Below are positions 8,801-19,000 of a DNA stretch of 64,000 nucleotides, piece after piece. Both the position numbers and the translations under genes were made by a program. This DNA comes from Streptomyces sp. CG 926 (GTDB lineage Bacteria; Actinomycetota; Actinomycetes; Streptomycetales; Streptomycetaceae). The notes beneath the pieces are model-generated. The model was not told the origin of the DNA and did not search any database. It saw only the letters and a list, made by a program, of their open reading frames with translations. The DNA is taken from NCBI RefSeq assembly GCF_003148825.1, contig NZ_QGGZ01000001.1, positions 558,001-622,000 on the forward strand. Reading direction: 5' to 3'. Position 1 is the stretch's first letter, and the number at the start of each line of letters is the position of its first letter.

Positions 8801-9882
8801 CCGGCCCGACGGTGGTGTTCGTATGGCGGCGGACCCCGCCACCGCTACTGATCGGGGGCGCGGAGGTCTCTCAGCAGCTTCTGGCGGAAGAGTTCGTCCG
8901 GGCCGGGTGGCAGGTCGTCTACCTCGGCAGCCACGAGGCTCCCTGGAACGGGTCTGCCCAGATCGGCCACCTGCGCGCCCACCTCCGGGCCCACGGAACC
9001 GTGTGGGAGGAGGCCGGCGGGGAGGTCCGCTACCGGTGGAACGGCGTCTCGTGCCGGGCCGTGCCGCAGGACAGGGTGGAAGCGACCCTCAAGGACCTCC
9101 TGACCGAGGCCCGGCCGGACCTGGTAGTGACCTCGCAGGAACGGGCCGCCGACCTCGCCGCACTTGCCCGCCGGTCCTCGCGCGTCGCCGGATGGCTGCA
9201 CTCGGTCTCGGCCAACAGCATGGGAGTCCTCCACGGCCGACCGCACGTCGCCCTCGCCACATCGGAGTTCGTCGCGGGACGGGCCCAGGCCCACGCCGAC
9301 ACGAAGGTAGTCGTCTTCTACCCGCCGTTCGCGGCGGCCGAAGGCGCCGGACCCCTCATTGCCTCGGGGCGCGGCACAGTCGGCCGCGTCCCCGGCGGCG
9401 TGCTGATGGTCAATCCCATCCCCGCCAAGGGCGCGGCCCTCCTGCACCAGCTGATCCGCCGCTTGCCCGCCCTCCGGTTCACCCTCGTCGAGGGTTGGTG
9501 GGACACGGCCAGCGAGTTCACCGCGTACCCAAACGTGCACTGGGTGCCGCGCACCTACGCCATGGGCCCGATCTACGCCGCGAACGACCTGCTGCTCGTG
9601 CCCTCCCAGGTCGAGGACGCCTTCCCCCGGGTGATCGTGGAAGCCGGGCTCCACGGCGTCCCCACGATCGGCTCGTCCCGCGGCGGCATTCCCGAGGCGG
9701 TGAGAGACGGCGGAATCATCCTCCACCCCGACGACGTGGACGCCTGGGTACAGGCGATCGAGACGGCTGACCGGGCCGGCCTCGGCGCGAGGGCCCGCGC
9801 CGGGGCAGCGCCGCTACTCCGGCCGTGCCTGCCCGAGCTGGCTGCCGCCGGGCTCATCCCGGCGGCAGCCGCCGCCGGCTAA
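8797..9882 (+). CDS. Glycosyltransferase, GT4/GT-B fold
   Basis: This is a 361-aa GT-B glycosyltransferase. The N-terminal GGAEVSQQLLAEEFVRAGWQ is the usual acceptor-side glycine-rich turn of GT4. The C-terminal VPSQVEDAFPRVIVEAGLHG with GSSRGGIPEAV is the conserved E-x7-E-like donor-nucleotide site. It starts at GTG 8797 in a 4-bp overlap with the kinase stop and is the last gene of the operon. Its own stop overlaps the convergent phosphotransferase by 4 bp (9879-9882). Donor and acceptor are unknown. Confidence 0.85.
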   Translation: MTGPTVVFVWRRTPPPLLIGGAEVSQQLLAEEFVRAGWQVVYLGSHEAPWNGSAQIGHLRAHLRAHGTVWEEAGGEVRYRWNGVSCRAVPQDRVEATLKDLLTEARPDLVVTSQERAADLAALARRSSRVAGWLHSVSANSMGVLHGRPHVALATSEFVAGRAQAHADTKVVVFYPPFAAAEGAGPLIASGRGTVGRVPGGVLMVNPIPAKGAALLHQLIRRLPALRFTLVEGWWDTASEFTAYPNVHWVPRTYAMGPIYAANDLLLVPSQVEDAFPRVIVEAGLHGVPTIGSSRGGIPEAVRDGGIILHPDDVDAWVQAIETADRAGLGARARAGAAPLLRPCLPELAAAGLIPAAAAAG

Positions 9883-10910
9883 GGAGCCGCGTAGGCGGCC
9901 TGCACCTCGTCAGCGCGATCGGTCCACCAGTTCAGCAGTGCCTCGTCCGTCAGGAACATCTCGCCGAATGTGGGGTCCTGGCGGTCGAGGTAGAACTCCA
10001 GCTGCCAGAAGTCGGTCAGCCGCTTCCACCACAGCCGCTTCACCGCGTCGGCGAGGTCACCCTCGGACAGATCGATCACAGACCGGTATCCGGAACAGAA
10101 CGCGGCAACACGGTCGAGGTCGAAGGCACCACCCACCCCGAACTGCACCTGCGCGGTCCGCGCGACCTCCTCCCCGTACGGACGAACACCGAGCCGGTCC
10201 CAGTCCAGTACCGCCACCACCCGGCCGTCGCGACGCAGCAGGTTGCGGTACTGGAAATCGCCGTGCGTCCACCCGTACGGCCCGGCCGGCACCTCGCCTT
10301 CCGGCCGGGCATCGGCATACCGCGCGAGAAGGCCGCGGCGGTCGTGCAGGGCCTCAGTGGCAGCCTTGTCGAAGTCCGTCACCGGAGCGGACGGCAAGCG
10401 ACTCAGGAGACCAGCAGCGGCCTGGTCTGCCTCGGCTACGTCGCGGACCTTCGCCACCGGCGCCCGCTCCGGAACCGGGCCGGGCCCATGCCGCCGCAAG
10501 CCCTCGTGGAGGCGGCCCAGCAGAGCACCGAGATCGCGCACCTGGTCGAGCGGGAGATCCGTCCCTTGGAGGTGCTCGCCGTCCACCCACGGCAGGACGC
10601 AGTAGCCGTGACCACCGACTTCCGCCACGAGGTCACCGTTGGCCGCGCTCAGCGGCGCCGGCACGGGGATGCCCTCGCGGGCCAGGTCCAGGAGGACCGC
10701 AAGGTTCCTGCGGACCTTCGGCAGAGGAACGTCGGTGATCTCCTTGAGCGCGAACACTCCAGCAGCGGTCACGAGCCGCCAGTTCTGGTTCATCAGGCCG
10801 TGGGCAAGGAACCGCCGATCACTCACCGCGCCCAGCCCGAACGCGTCGGACAGGCTAGGCAGCACTGCCGTCAGAGCATCTTCTCGAGTCGTATCCGTCA
10901 CCCCCAGCAC
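9879..10910 (-). CDS. APH/homoserine-kinase-II-like phosphotransferase
   Basis: This is a 343-aa APH-fold kinase. FALKEITDVPLPKVRRNL carries the ATP-site lysine, YGWTHGDFQYRNLLRRDG the catalytic loop and VVAVLDWDRLGVRPYGEEVA the metal-binding aspartate, with the order and length of the homoserine kinase II/APH group. It faces the glycosyltransferase operon and shares 4 bp with its last gene. It could be a resistance or tailoring kinase for that pathway, or unrelated. GTG 10910 is the longest start; GTG 10901 (VTDTTRED) is an alternative. No clear ribosome site favours either. Confidence 0.8.
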   Translation of the reverse strand: MLGVTDTTREDALTAVLPSLSDAFGLGAVSDRRFLAHGLMNQNWRLVTAAGVFALKEITDVPLPKVRRNLAVLLDLAREGIPVPAPLSAANGDLVAEVGGHGYCVLPWVDGEHLQGTDLPLDQVRDLGALLGRLHEGLRRHGPGPVPERAPVAKVRDVAEADQAAAGLLSRLPSAPVTDFDKAATEALHDRRGLLARYADARPEGEVPAGPYGWTHGDFQYRNLLRRDGRVVAVLDWDRLGVRPYGEEVARTAQVQFGVGGAFDLDRVAAFCSGYRSVIDLSEGDLADAVKRLWWKRLTDFWQLEFYLDRQDPTFGEMFLTDEALLNWWTDRADEVQAAYAAP

Positions 10911-11102
10911 GGTACGCCGACGCCGATTCGCACACCCGAATTCGTCAGCCAGATCCCCACTGAGAGTCGGAGGGAGAGGCGAGCCGAGATCGCTTCCGCC
11001 ACCAGCTCGCCTGACTCCGCCCGTGGCGGAGCCGGAACAGTCCTGGCGGCCTCACTACCCTGACCGACGGACCACCCGCGGCCGTACGACGATCGGGAGA
11101 CC

Positions 11103-12161
11103 ATGACGACGCCCTCCACCGCCCGAATCGAAGACCTCCTGCAGACCGGCGTGCGCGAGGAGGTCTACCCCGGCGCGGTGTGGGCCGTCGGGGACGCCGA
11201 CGGCGTCCGCGCGAGCGGAGCCGTCGGCCTCCTCGATCCCGACCGGCCCGACGAACCGATGCGGCTGGACACCCTCTTCGACGTGGCCAGCCTCACCAAG
11301 GTCCTCGCCGTCTGGTCCACGATCGGCACCCTCGCTGAAGAGAGCAAACTCGACCTCCACGCCCCTCTGGGCACCGTCTGGGACGAGGTCGCCGGCCACC
11401 CCCTGGCCCGGGCCACGGCCCACCACCTCCTGACCCACACCGCGGGCCTGCCCCTGCGCGCCAACCTGAAGAACCTCTACGGCACCGACCCCCAGGACAT
11501 CCGCGACGGCGTCCTCCACGAAGCCCTCCACCGCCCACCGGGCGAGGCCGTCGAGTACACCGACCGGGCCGCCCTGATCCTCGGCTACCTCGCCGAGCAC
11601 CTGTAGGGCCAACCCCTGGACCGACTCGCCACCGACCGCATCTGGCAGTCCCTCGGCTTGACTCGCACCCGCTTCGGCCCCCTCCCCGCCACCGAGGCGG
11701 CCCGCTGCGCCCCCACCGAGTACGACGAGACCACCGGCACCCACCTCAAGGGCACCGCCCACGACTTCTCCGCCCGCCTCCTCGGCGGCGTCTGCGGCAT
11801 CGCCGGCACCTTCTCCGTCCTCGACGACCTCGCCCTCTTCCTCCGCCACATACTCACCCCCACCCAGGCCGCCTTCGGCCCCACCTGGATCAAGGACTCC
11901 CTCCGCCTCCAGACCGGAGCCCTCACCCCTGCCCGCGGCCTCTTCTGGCACCCCGCCCCCGACACCGACCCCGCCGAAGACGTCTGGGTCCACTACGGCT
12001 TCACCGGCACAGGCATGTGGATCAGCCCGACCCAGGGCCGCTGGGCCGTCCTCCTCACCAACAAGCTCCGCTTCAACCGTGACCGCGAACCCCTGACTGA
12101 GATCCGCAACGTCTTCCGTTCCACCGCAATCGCTGCTCCACCTCTGGACATCACCGCATGA
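11103..12161 (+). pseudogene. Serine hydrolase (beta-lactamase/class C family) interrupted by an amber codon
   Basis: The frame encodes a serine-beta-lactamase-like hydrolase of about 352 residues. The nucleophile motif S-x-x-K is SLTK at residues 63-66 (FDVASLTKVL), and the family landmark HHLLTHTAGLPL follows. After LGYLAEHL an in-frame TAG occurs at 11604-11606 (codon 168). The same frame then continues without shift as GQPLDRLATDRIWQSLGLTR through YDETTGTHLKGTAHD and GFTGTGMWI to TGA 12161. Family members read straight through this point, so a single base change most likely created the stop. ATG 11103 is a well-placed start. The product would be inactive unless the TAG is read through. 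Confidence 0.8.
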
Positions 12162-12440
12162 GTGCTCGTTGAATCGGGCCGTTGGTGCCCGGCTTGGAGA
12201 AGGCCGGTACGGCGGCGTGGTGACCGTCCACGCAGCCCTGCGCTGAATGCGCAATCCGACTCCGTAGATGTCCGGCGACCAGCGGCTGGGCTGTGAACGC
12301 ACACCGGTTCCCGCACGACTGGGCGAGCCCGGTGGGCCAGGACGCCCCAATCCCGCCCCCAACCCCCGATTGATGCGGGATCATGTGAGCACCAAGCGGA
12401 TCTATCGCCCCGCAGCAGCAGGGCAGGATGGGCGGGTGCG

Positions 12441-13691
12441 GTGGCAAGCAAAGTGCATGCGGCGGTCTTCGACTACAAGGCCGTGTTCCAAGCCGGAACG
12501 ACAACCCCCCACCCGGACATGTGCCAGCTTCTCCACCTTCTCGACCAGCAGGGAGTGAACTGGGTACTGCTGACAAATCAGTCGATTGACGCCGTCGAGA
12601 TCTGCAGCGCTGTCGGGCTGCCACAGCCTGTACTCCACCTTTCCCAGGAAGACATCCCCGGCCGCAAGGCTCGAGGCAGTGGACTCTGGCTGGACCAGGT
12701 GGCCGAACGGCTCCACCTCCGCAAGAACCAGCTGGTGATCGTCGGTACCACGGAGTGGGACTGGATGACCGGCATCAACGCCGGCGTGCTCTACATCCAC
12801 GCCCGCTGGGCGAGCGCTCTAGGCAAGCAAATAACCGCCCTGACTGCGGACGACCCGGCGGACCTCTACTGGTTGCTCGACCGGCACCTCCTTCACGAGC
12901 CGCAGTGGATCTTCGCCCTTGACGATGAGAAGCGTGCGCTCCGGGTGCGCTCGCTCTTCCAGCCCGACGAGTCCTTCCCCGGCACCAGCCCGACGTCCTT
13001 CAACCTGAAGACCGTCTTCACCTACGACCACAAAGTGACCATTGGGGACGGGAGCGCGCGCGACATCCTGATGCTGCACCTGCTCTTCTCTGCCTACCTG
13101 GACGGCTCGCTGCCTCACCGAGCCTGGTTCTGCGTCTACCCAAGCAGCACCCCTGGCCGGGTCAACGACCAACTCGCCGAGTTTCTTGAGCCCGCCAAGG
13201 TCATGGTGGGCTCGTACTACAAGGGAGACCTGCTTGTCCGGGCAAGCAAGGCGACGGACACCAGCCTGGCCCGCGCCACCGGGCGCCATGACGCCGTTTC
13301 AATCGCCACCCAGGCCAACACCGTTCACCTCAATCCGAAGTACCGAAGCACCGTCAGGGGAAAGACCGTAATCGTCTTCGACGACTTCACCACCGAGGGC
13401 ATGAGCTTGGACTGGGCCAGGAACTTGCTCACCAAGGCTGGCGCCCGGCAGGTCATTGGCGTGACCATCGGCAAGTACCGCAAGCCCTACACGCTCTTCA
13501 CCCCGCGGCCCGGCGTCACGATAAGCGCCTTCGCCCCCAATGCTCTGACGTCGGCCGACTTCACCACCGAGTACCTCTCCCCTGGTTTTGGTACAGGGCC
13601 CGGTGACCTACTCCGAGAGACGATGCGCAAGATCATCACTGGAGACACCGGTATTCCCGGCATCGGGCCAGGTGCCGACAGCCCACGGTAG
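12441..13691 (+). CDS. HAD-like / phosphoribosyltransferase fusion, possible toxin or effector (ShosT-like)
   Basis: The protein has 416 aa. The N-terminal third looks like a HAD-type domain (KVHAAVFDYKAVFQ, then VNWVLLTNQS as the motif II threonine region). The C-terminal half carries a type I phosphoribosyltransferase PRPP loop, VIVFDDFTTEGMS, with acidic pair D314-D315, followed by ARNLLTKAGARQVIGVTIGKY. HAD-PRTase fusions beside DprA-like proteins are reported as prokaryotic conflict modules; ShosTA pairs a PRTase toxin with a DprA-like antitoxin. The DprA-like gene here is convergent, 0.5 kb downstream. GTG 12441 has only a weak ribosome site. The domain calls are seen in sequence; the toxin role is inferred. 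Confidence 0.65.
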   Translation: MASKVHAAVFDYKAVFQAGTTTPHPDMCQLLHLLDQQGVNWVLLTNQSIDAVEICSAVGLPQPVLHLSQEDIPGRKARGSGLWLDQVAERLHLRKNQLVIVGTTEWDWMTGINAGVLYIHARWASALGKQITALTADDPADLYWLLDRHLLHEPQWIFALDDEKRALRVRSLFQPDESFPGTSPTSFNLKTVFTYDHKVTIGDGSARDILMLHLLFSAYLDGSLPHRAWFCVYPSSTPGRVNDQLAEFLEPAKVMVGSYYKGDLLVRASKATDTSLARATGRHDAVSIATQANTVHLNPKYRSTVRGKTVIVFDDFTTEGMSLDWARNLLTKAGARQVIGVTIGKYRKPYTLFTPRPGVTISAFAPNALTSADFTTEYLSPGFGTGPGDLLRETMRKIITGDTGIPGIGPGADSPR

Positions 13692-14188
13692 ATCGCAGTG
13701 CTGACCGTGCTGCGCTCCGGCAACTGGGGACTGGCCCATTGCTGACCGGTCACCGCTAACCCGATACACATCTATAAGGACGCGACCAGCGCCGCATCCG
13801 CGACTTCCTGAACGAGCTCGCCGCCGACCAGTTCGTCACCAGGTGCTGGGCGTACCTCTGCCCCACGAGGAGGAGCTCCAGCATTGTGGTGTGGTCCATC
13901 TCCCGCTGGGGCGGCCGAGCAACGATGCAAAACTAGGAGGCCGAGAAGTGACTCCTTCCGGTGTGCCCTCACGAAGGGCATCATCTGGGATCCCATGCAG
14001 CCTAGTTACGGCCAGGCCGAGCAGCTTCCGGCGGTCTAACGCACCGTTTACCGCACCAGAAACTCCAGTGCCTCCAAGGGCTCCATCGAAAACGGACGGT
14101 TGAACCAGCTCATTGCACCCTCAGCCCAGCCAAGTGCCGCGAGACAAAGCGGGGGCAGTAGCCCTGCAGTCGGCGGGACGAGGCTTCG
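13692..14188. other. Gene-free stretch between the PRTase and DprA-like genes
   Basis: The 497 bp between the two converging genes have no convincing gene. Short peptide stretches such as FLNELAADQFVTR and LGVPLPHEEELQHCG appear in two different plus frames around 13790-13890. This suggests a frameshifted relic of an older coding sequence, but no family was recognised. No tRNA or strong terminator was seen. Confidence 0.4.
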
Positions 14189-15190
14189 TTACAGATCAGC
14201 GATCGAGAGCTGATGGTAAGGCTCCTTTGCACGAGTCGGCGAAGCCGGTGCCGTGTCCAACCGCTCAAGAACATCCTCAAGCGTGGCCACCTCGACAGCC
14301 CGGCCGACGGCGACCATCTTGGCAGCCCAAGACTCCTGCGCGACCAGCGACCGCAGGAGGAACACGCGCTTGCCATGCTCGTACGCAATCCTCGCCTGCA
14401 TCTTGGCGCCGGAGGTCCTGGACGCCTCGATCACGATGCTGCCCAGGGCGCTTCCTGAGGTGACGACGTTACGCCTGGGAAAGGTCCACCTTGCCGGGTT
14501 CGACAGGGGCCAGAACTGCGAGAACAGCGCCCCGCCCTCGTGCACGATTCGCTTGGCCAGTCCCTCATTCGCCGCGGGGTAGACCTTCGACGCGATGCCG
14601 TGGCCCAGGACTGCCACCGTCCGACCCCCGGCGTTCAGCGCCGCTACGTGCGCGGCGGAGTCGATGCCCAGCGCCAAGCCGGAGTACACGGCGACATCTG
14701 CCGCGACCAGCCCCTTCGACATCCGCATCGCGCGGCTGATTCCGTCCTCACTCGCGCCTCGCGTTCCGACTACGGCCACCGAACGGCGGTCAGCGTCCGA
14801 CAGGTCTCCTAGATGGAAGAGGAATGGGGGCCTGTCCGGCACAAGCCGCAGGTTCGCGGGGTAGCCGGCGTCCAGCACGGTGACGATCCGCGCACCGGCC
14901 AGCTCCGCAGCCTCCAGCTCGACGGCGACGCGAGCGCGGGCCTCCGCAAGGTGGGGTAGGCCAGTACGCAGGATCGGCAGGCTGTCACGGGCCGTTTCGG
15001 ACTGCTCCCGGATGTTCCCCTCGAGCGTTGCCGCGATGCCCGCGGGGCTATCGCATGTGCGGGCCAGCAGGCTCCAGTCCACGGACTTGTCATTGACGCG
15101 AAGCGCACACAGAGCAAGTAGGTCTCGATGGGTCTGAGGGAGTTCGCCGGGCAGCCCGCTTTGGAGGGCGTCGGATACAGAAGGCGCCAT
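14189..15190 (-). CDS. DprA/Smf-like Rossmann-fold protein, possible antitoxin (ShosA-like)
   Basis: The protein has 333 aa. A helical N-terminal region precedes the DprA Rossmann domain: SVAVVGTRGAS at about 137-147, then VYSGLALGIDSAAHVAALNA, then TVAVLGHGIASKVYPAANEG and TFPRRNVVTSGSALGSIVIE, all hallmarks of DprA. It lacks the C-terminal winged helix of many DprA proteins and sits away from the usual topA/dprA locus, so it is not the housekeeping copy. ATG 15190 is chosen because AGAAGGA lies 6 bp upstream; ATG 15196 would abut that site. With the facing HAD-PRTase it matches a reported toxin/antitoxin-like defence pair. The antitoxin role is inferred. Confidence 0.7.
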   Translation of the reverse strand: MAPSVSDALQSGLPGELPQTHRDLLALCALRVNDKSVDWSLLARTCDSPAGIAATLEGNIREQSETARDSLPILRTGLPHLAEARARVAVELEAAELAGARIVTVLDAGYPANLRLVPDRPPFLFHLGDLSDADRRSVAVVGTRGASEDGISRAMRMSKGLVAADVAVYSGLALGIDSAAHVAALNAGGRTVAVLGHGIASKVYPAANEGLAKRIVHEGGALFSQFWPLSNPARWTFPRRNVVTSGSALGSIVIEASRTSGAKMQARIAYEHGKRVFLLRSLVAQESWAAKMVAVGRAVEVATLEDVLERLDTAPASPTRAKEPYHQLSIADL

Positions 15191-16064
15191 GATCATTCCT
15201 TCTACTCGCGGCCCGAAACTGTTCGAAGGGCGGTGCGCTACTACTTGGGCCTACTGCCATCATGGCCCACCCCACCCACAAGGCTCCAGCCAGCACACCG
15301 ACCTGACCTGTCTCCGCGCATGCTCAGGGGACGGCCAGCCAGACGAAGCCTCGGCCTCGGTTTGGCGGCGAAAGAAGGGCGACGGCCTGGTCCCATACCT
15401 GCTGGCCCGCTGACCTTGAGTCGCGCATATCAAGGAGACCATCCGCTCCTCCCAAGTTCAACGTGTTGCCGGGGAGGCCATAAAGATCTTGGTCATAAAG
15501 TGACGCAACCATCCTTTCCGCTTCGCTGGTGCCGCCGGGGCTGGGGAATACGCTGCCCTCGCCTGAGCCTTCCAGCCAGCCGCCGAGCCTGCCGCCAGAG
15601 CAATGGTCATCGCGGAGCCGTACCGACTACAGGTCCCCCGAGGGCCGGAGCCGATCTGGAAGCTCCGAGCAGTCGGGCAGAAGTGGGTAGGCGGGATCGA
15701 CGGCTCGGCCAGGGCGCACGGAGTCAATGTGGCGTAGCCCATCGTGCACAGATGCCTCGCTAAGCAGCAGCCGATCGTCTCCGAATGCTCTCCGCTGGGG
15801 AGATTTTGGGGAGAACAAAGCCCCGCTGGGCGCAGCTCTGCGGCGAGGTGGGCGCGGGAGCTTCGCTCGACGCCGGGTAGCGCCTTCAGTGAGACCGCGC
15901 AATCGGCGCCAGCGCGGCCCGGGAATCACCTGCATGGATTCTATGGATTTGCGCGGTGAGGAGGCGTCGAAGTCTCCTCCGTGGTCACTCAGGCAGGATG
16001 GCCCCGCCGAGTCCCTTACCCGCTGATAAGATCATCTTGCGGTTGTCTCGGGGGGGGGTACGAC
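15191..16064. other. Gene-free 0.87-kb stretch upstream of the large ATPase gene
   Basis: No gene with convincing codon usage or start signals was found between the DprA-like start and GTG 16065. It contains one degenerate copy of the doubled GGGGAGAAT repeat (15795-15842). It presumably also holds the promoters for the DprA-like gene (minus) and the ATPase gene (plus). Confidence 0.4.
15795..15842 (+). repeat. Dispersed doubled-GGGGAGAAT repeat, degenerate copy
   Basis: This stretch starts CTGGGGAGATTTTGGGGAGA and continues with ACAAAGCCCCGCTGGGCGC. It aligns with the first part of the longer copies at 21703, 24863 and 47648 (the GGGGAGAAT..GGGGAGAA pair, then AAGCCCC). The downstream conserved half is not evident here. 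Confidence 0.6.
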
Positions 16065-19000
16065 GTGACGGGTGCTGAACGTAGTCGGTCCGCGCAGGCG
16101 CGGTCTCGCAAGTCCGCCACCTGGCGCAAGACGGTCACGGACCGGGCACTCATGGAGGCCCGTGGCTGCCTGCGGGACTGGCAAGACGGCCGGCAGTCGG
16201 CCCAGGAACTCAAATCCGTCGCTGAGAGGATCATCGCGCCCGAGTACCAGGGGCGAGTTCTGATCGAGCTGTTGCAGAACGCCCACGACGCACACCCCTC
16301 ACGTGCCCTAGACGGGCGCCTCGAGATCCTCCTCGACGAGGACGAGGGCGAACACGGCACCCTGTACGTCGCCAACGGCGGAAGGCCCTTGGGTGCGGGG
16401 GACTTCGTCGACCTGTGCAACATCGGGCTCTCCAGCAAGCGCCCCGACGAGGGCATCGGGCACAAGGGCGTCGGCTTCAAGAGCGTTCTCCAACTCACCG
16501 AGTCGCCCGAGCTGTACAGCGTGTCACGGGCCGGTTCGAAGACGTTCGACGGCTTCTGCTTCCGCTTCGCCCTGCCGGGCGACTTCACCTGGCTGGCCCG
16601 TCAAGTCGACCCCAACCAGGAAGGCCTGGCTGCCCACCTGGAGGACAACCTCTTCCGGCTCAAAGTGCCGATCCCCTTGGACGAAGTGCCGGAGGCCACC
16701 CAGCGCTTCGGGCGGCGGGGTTTCGTCACCGTCGTCCGGCTTCCGCTGCGCTCGCCGGAAGCGGCCAAGGCCGCCCGGGATCAGCTCGGTGAACTGATGG
16801 ACGGTGCGGCCCCCTTCGAGCTCTTCCTGGACCGTTTGGAACGGGTGACCCTCGGCCGCAGGACGGCAGGCAGGACCCAGCGCAAGAGCTACGACCGCAC
16901 GGTGCGCCAGCTCTACCGCTACCAGGGCCTCACCGTCCAAGAGGTCACGCTGCGCAGGGGGATGCGCCTGATCCTGGTGCGGGCGAGGGTCGACGAGCAG
17001 CTGGCCCGGACGGCCATCGCAACCTCCGTTGATGAGGGGACCATGCGCCCCGACTGGGCGGTGTGGGAGAAGAAGGCCGAGGTCAGCGTGGCCGTTCCGG
17101 TCGGAGATCCCCTGGACCGCGGCCGGCTCTATACGTTCCTCCCCATGGGGGAGCAGATCTCCTCGCCGCTCAACGGCTTCGTCAACGCGCCGTTCTTCGC
17201 CGAACTGAACCGGCGGTCCTTCAACGAGGCCATGCCCTGGAACGACCTTCTGCTGGACACCCTCGCGACGGCCTGCGCCCGTGCGGTCCTGCTCGGCGGC
17301 CAGGGGCGTCTCCCGCTGCCGGCCGGGGCACTGACCGACATGATGTGCTGGAGCCCGGACCAGGTGGAGCGGCTGGAAGCGGCGTTCGACACGCTCGGCC
17401 ACGACCTGGACCATGTGCCGTTCATGTCGGTGCTCGCCCCGGCCGGTGGGCGTACCTCCTTCCGGTACGGATACCTGTGGACCGGCCAGGACACCGCGAA
17501 GGTGTTCACCCCGGGCGCCCTCGCCGCCACGGGCCTGGAACACCTCATCGACCCCAGGCTCCACCCTGCCCGGCTGCGTCGCCTCGCCGTGCTGGCCAAC
17601 GCACGCCGGCTTGGTCTCACCCCGGGACAGACTCAGGTTGCCGAGTGGGCCGAAAGGCTGGCGCAGAGGACCCTCAAGGATCCCCTCGACCCGGGCTGGT
17701 GGGCCGACTTCTACTACGACCTGTCCGTCGACTTCCCGAATGCCTCGGCGCTGAACGGCAAGGAGATCATCCTCAGTTCCGCGATGACCCTCGCCCCCGC
17801 CGGCGCCGAGAGCGTCTTCCTCGAACGAGGCACCGACTCCGCGTCCGGCCTCCCGGCCCTGCCCGCAGGGCTTGCCGATCACCTCTTCTTCGTCCACGAG
17901 TCGCTCGACTGGTCCGGAAAGCGCGCCAAGCGCCGGGCCTCGGGGCGGCGCTGGCTGCAGTCCGAGCGCCTGGTCCAGGAGTACGGGGCCGAGGCCGTTC
18001 TCCGTGTGGTCACGGCGGCCATGGGAGCCGACGGCCACGACGAGAGCCTGCGGTTCCAGTGCCTGCGGTACCTCTGCTCGGTATCGACCGCGCTAGAGGG
18101 AGCCGGCCGTAGGGCACCCACGCTGCAGGGACTGACCGTACCGACCCGTGGTGGGTGGCTGGAGGCGAACCGGGCCATGTTCGGACCCGGCTGGCCCGGG
18201 GACCACCGTTCAGTGGACGAGACCCTGACCCGCTTCCTGGATGGTGTACCAGGCATCCCCGTACTGGCGACGACTGCCGGCTGGCTCCTGCTGAAACCCG
18301 AGGAGATCTGCGGGGAATCGGGCCTGACTCCCCAGACCATGCTGCGGTTCCTGGAACGCAACGGCGTACACCATGGCCTGCGGCCCCACTACGAGGCGTT
18401 CTCGGGCGGCGTCAGGGGGGAGGGACTCAACAGGCCGGAATGGTGGTTCTCCGGCATGTGGCACAGGGACGCGGGCGGCGACTTCCCCAAGCAGTGGCGT
18501 GACACCGCCGCACACTGGCCCAATCGACGGCCTGTCGCCCACGCCACTGTCGAATACCACCCGTCCCGCAAGGCGCTGGCCGTACTCCCCGGCCAGTACG
18601 ACTACGCCGAGTTCGATGAGCAGAGCCGCCGGTTGTACGCGGAACTTATCGTGCATGGTCTTGGGACCTGGCAGGACAGCGATCTCGAGACGAGGTTCGT
18701 CCGTCCCGTGTCAGACAGCTACGGCACTCCGTGGCCGACCCCGCTGTCGGCCTTCCTCGCCCAGGCACCCTGGATCCCCCAGATGCCCGCTCAGGGAGGC
18801 GGGGTCACCTTCGCCCCGGCCGCGACGGCATGGTGGTGGTACTCCCACGAGACTCCACCCGACTACCTGACCGTGGTTCCCCCTGCGCTGCGTCGGCGGC
18901 AGTCCGCGGGGGTGCCCGACCGGCTGCGTCTGCTGGGCATCCGCGCCTGGGACGATCCGCGGAGCGCATCCGACCGGCTCCGTCATCTCCCCGCCCTCGT

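Noticed and set aside
13772..14103. Small open frames between the PRTase and DprA-like genes
   Set aside because: None has a start signal, family or sustained coding bias. At most they are relics, so no gene was called.
12441..15190. DprA-like protein as the natural-competence DprA
   Set aside because: It lacks the usual chromosomal neighbours and the C-terminal winged helix, and it sits in an island opposite a PRTase. The defence-pair reading fits better.
15128..15763. A 211-codon plus frame upstream of the ATPase gene
   Set aside because: It is antisense to the DprA-like start at its left end, has no ribosome site and is Arg/Gly/Pro-rich without motifs.
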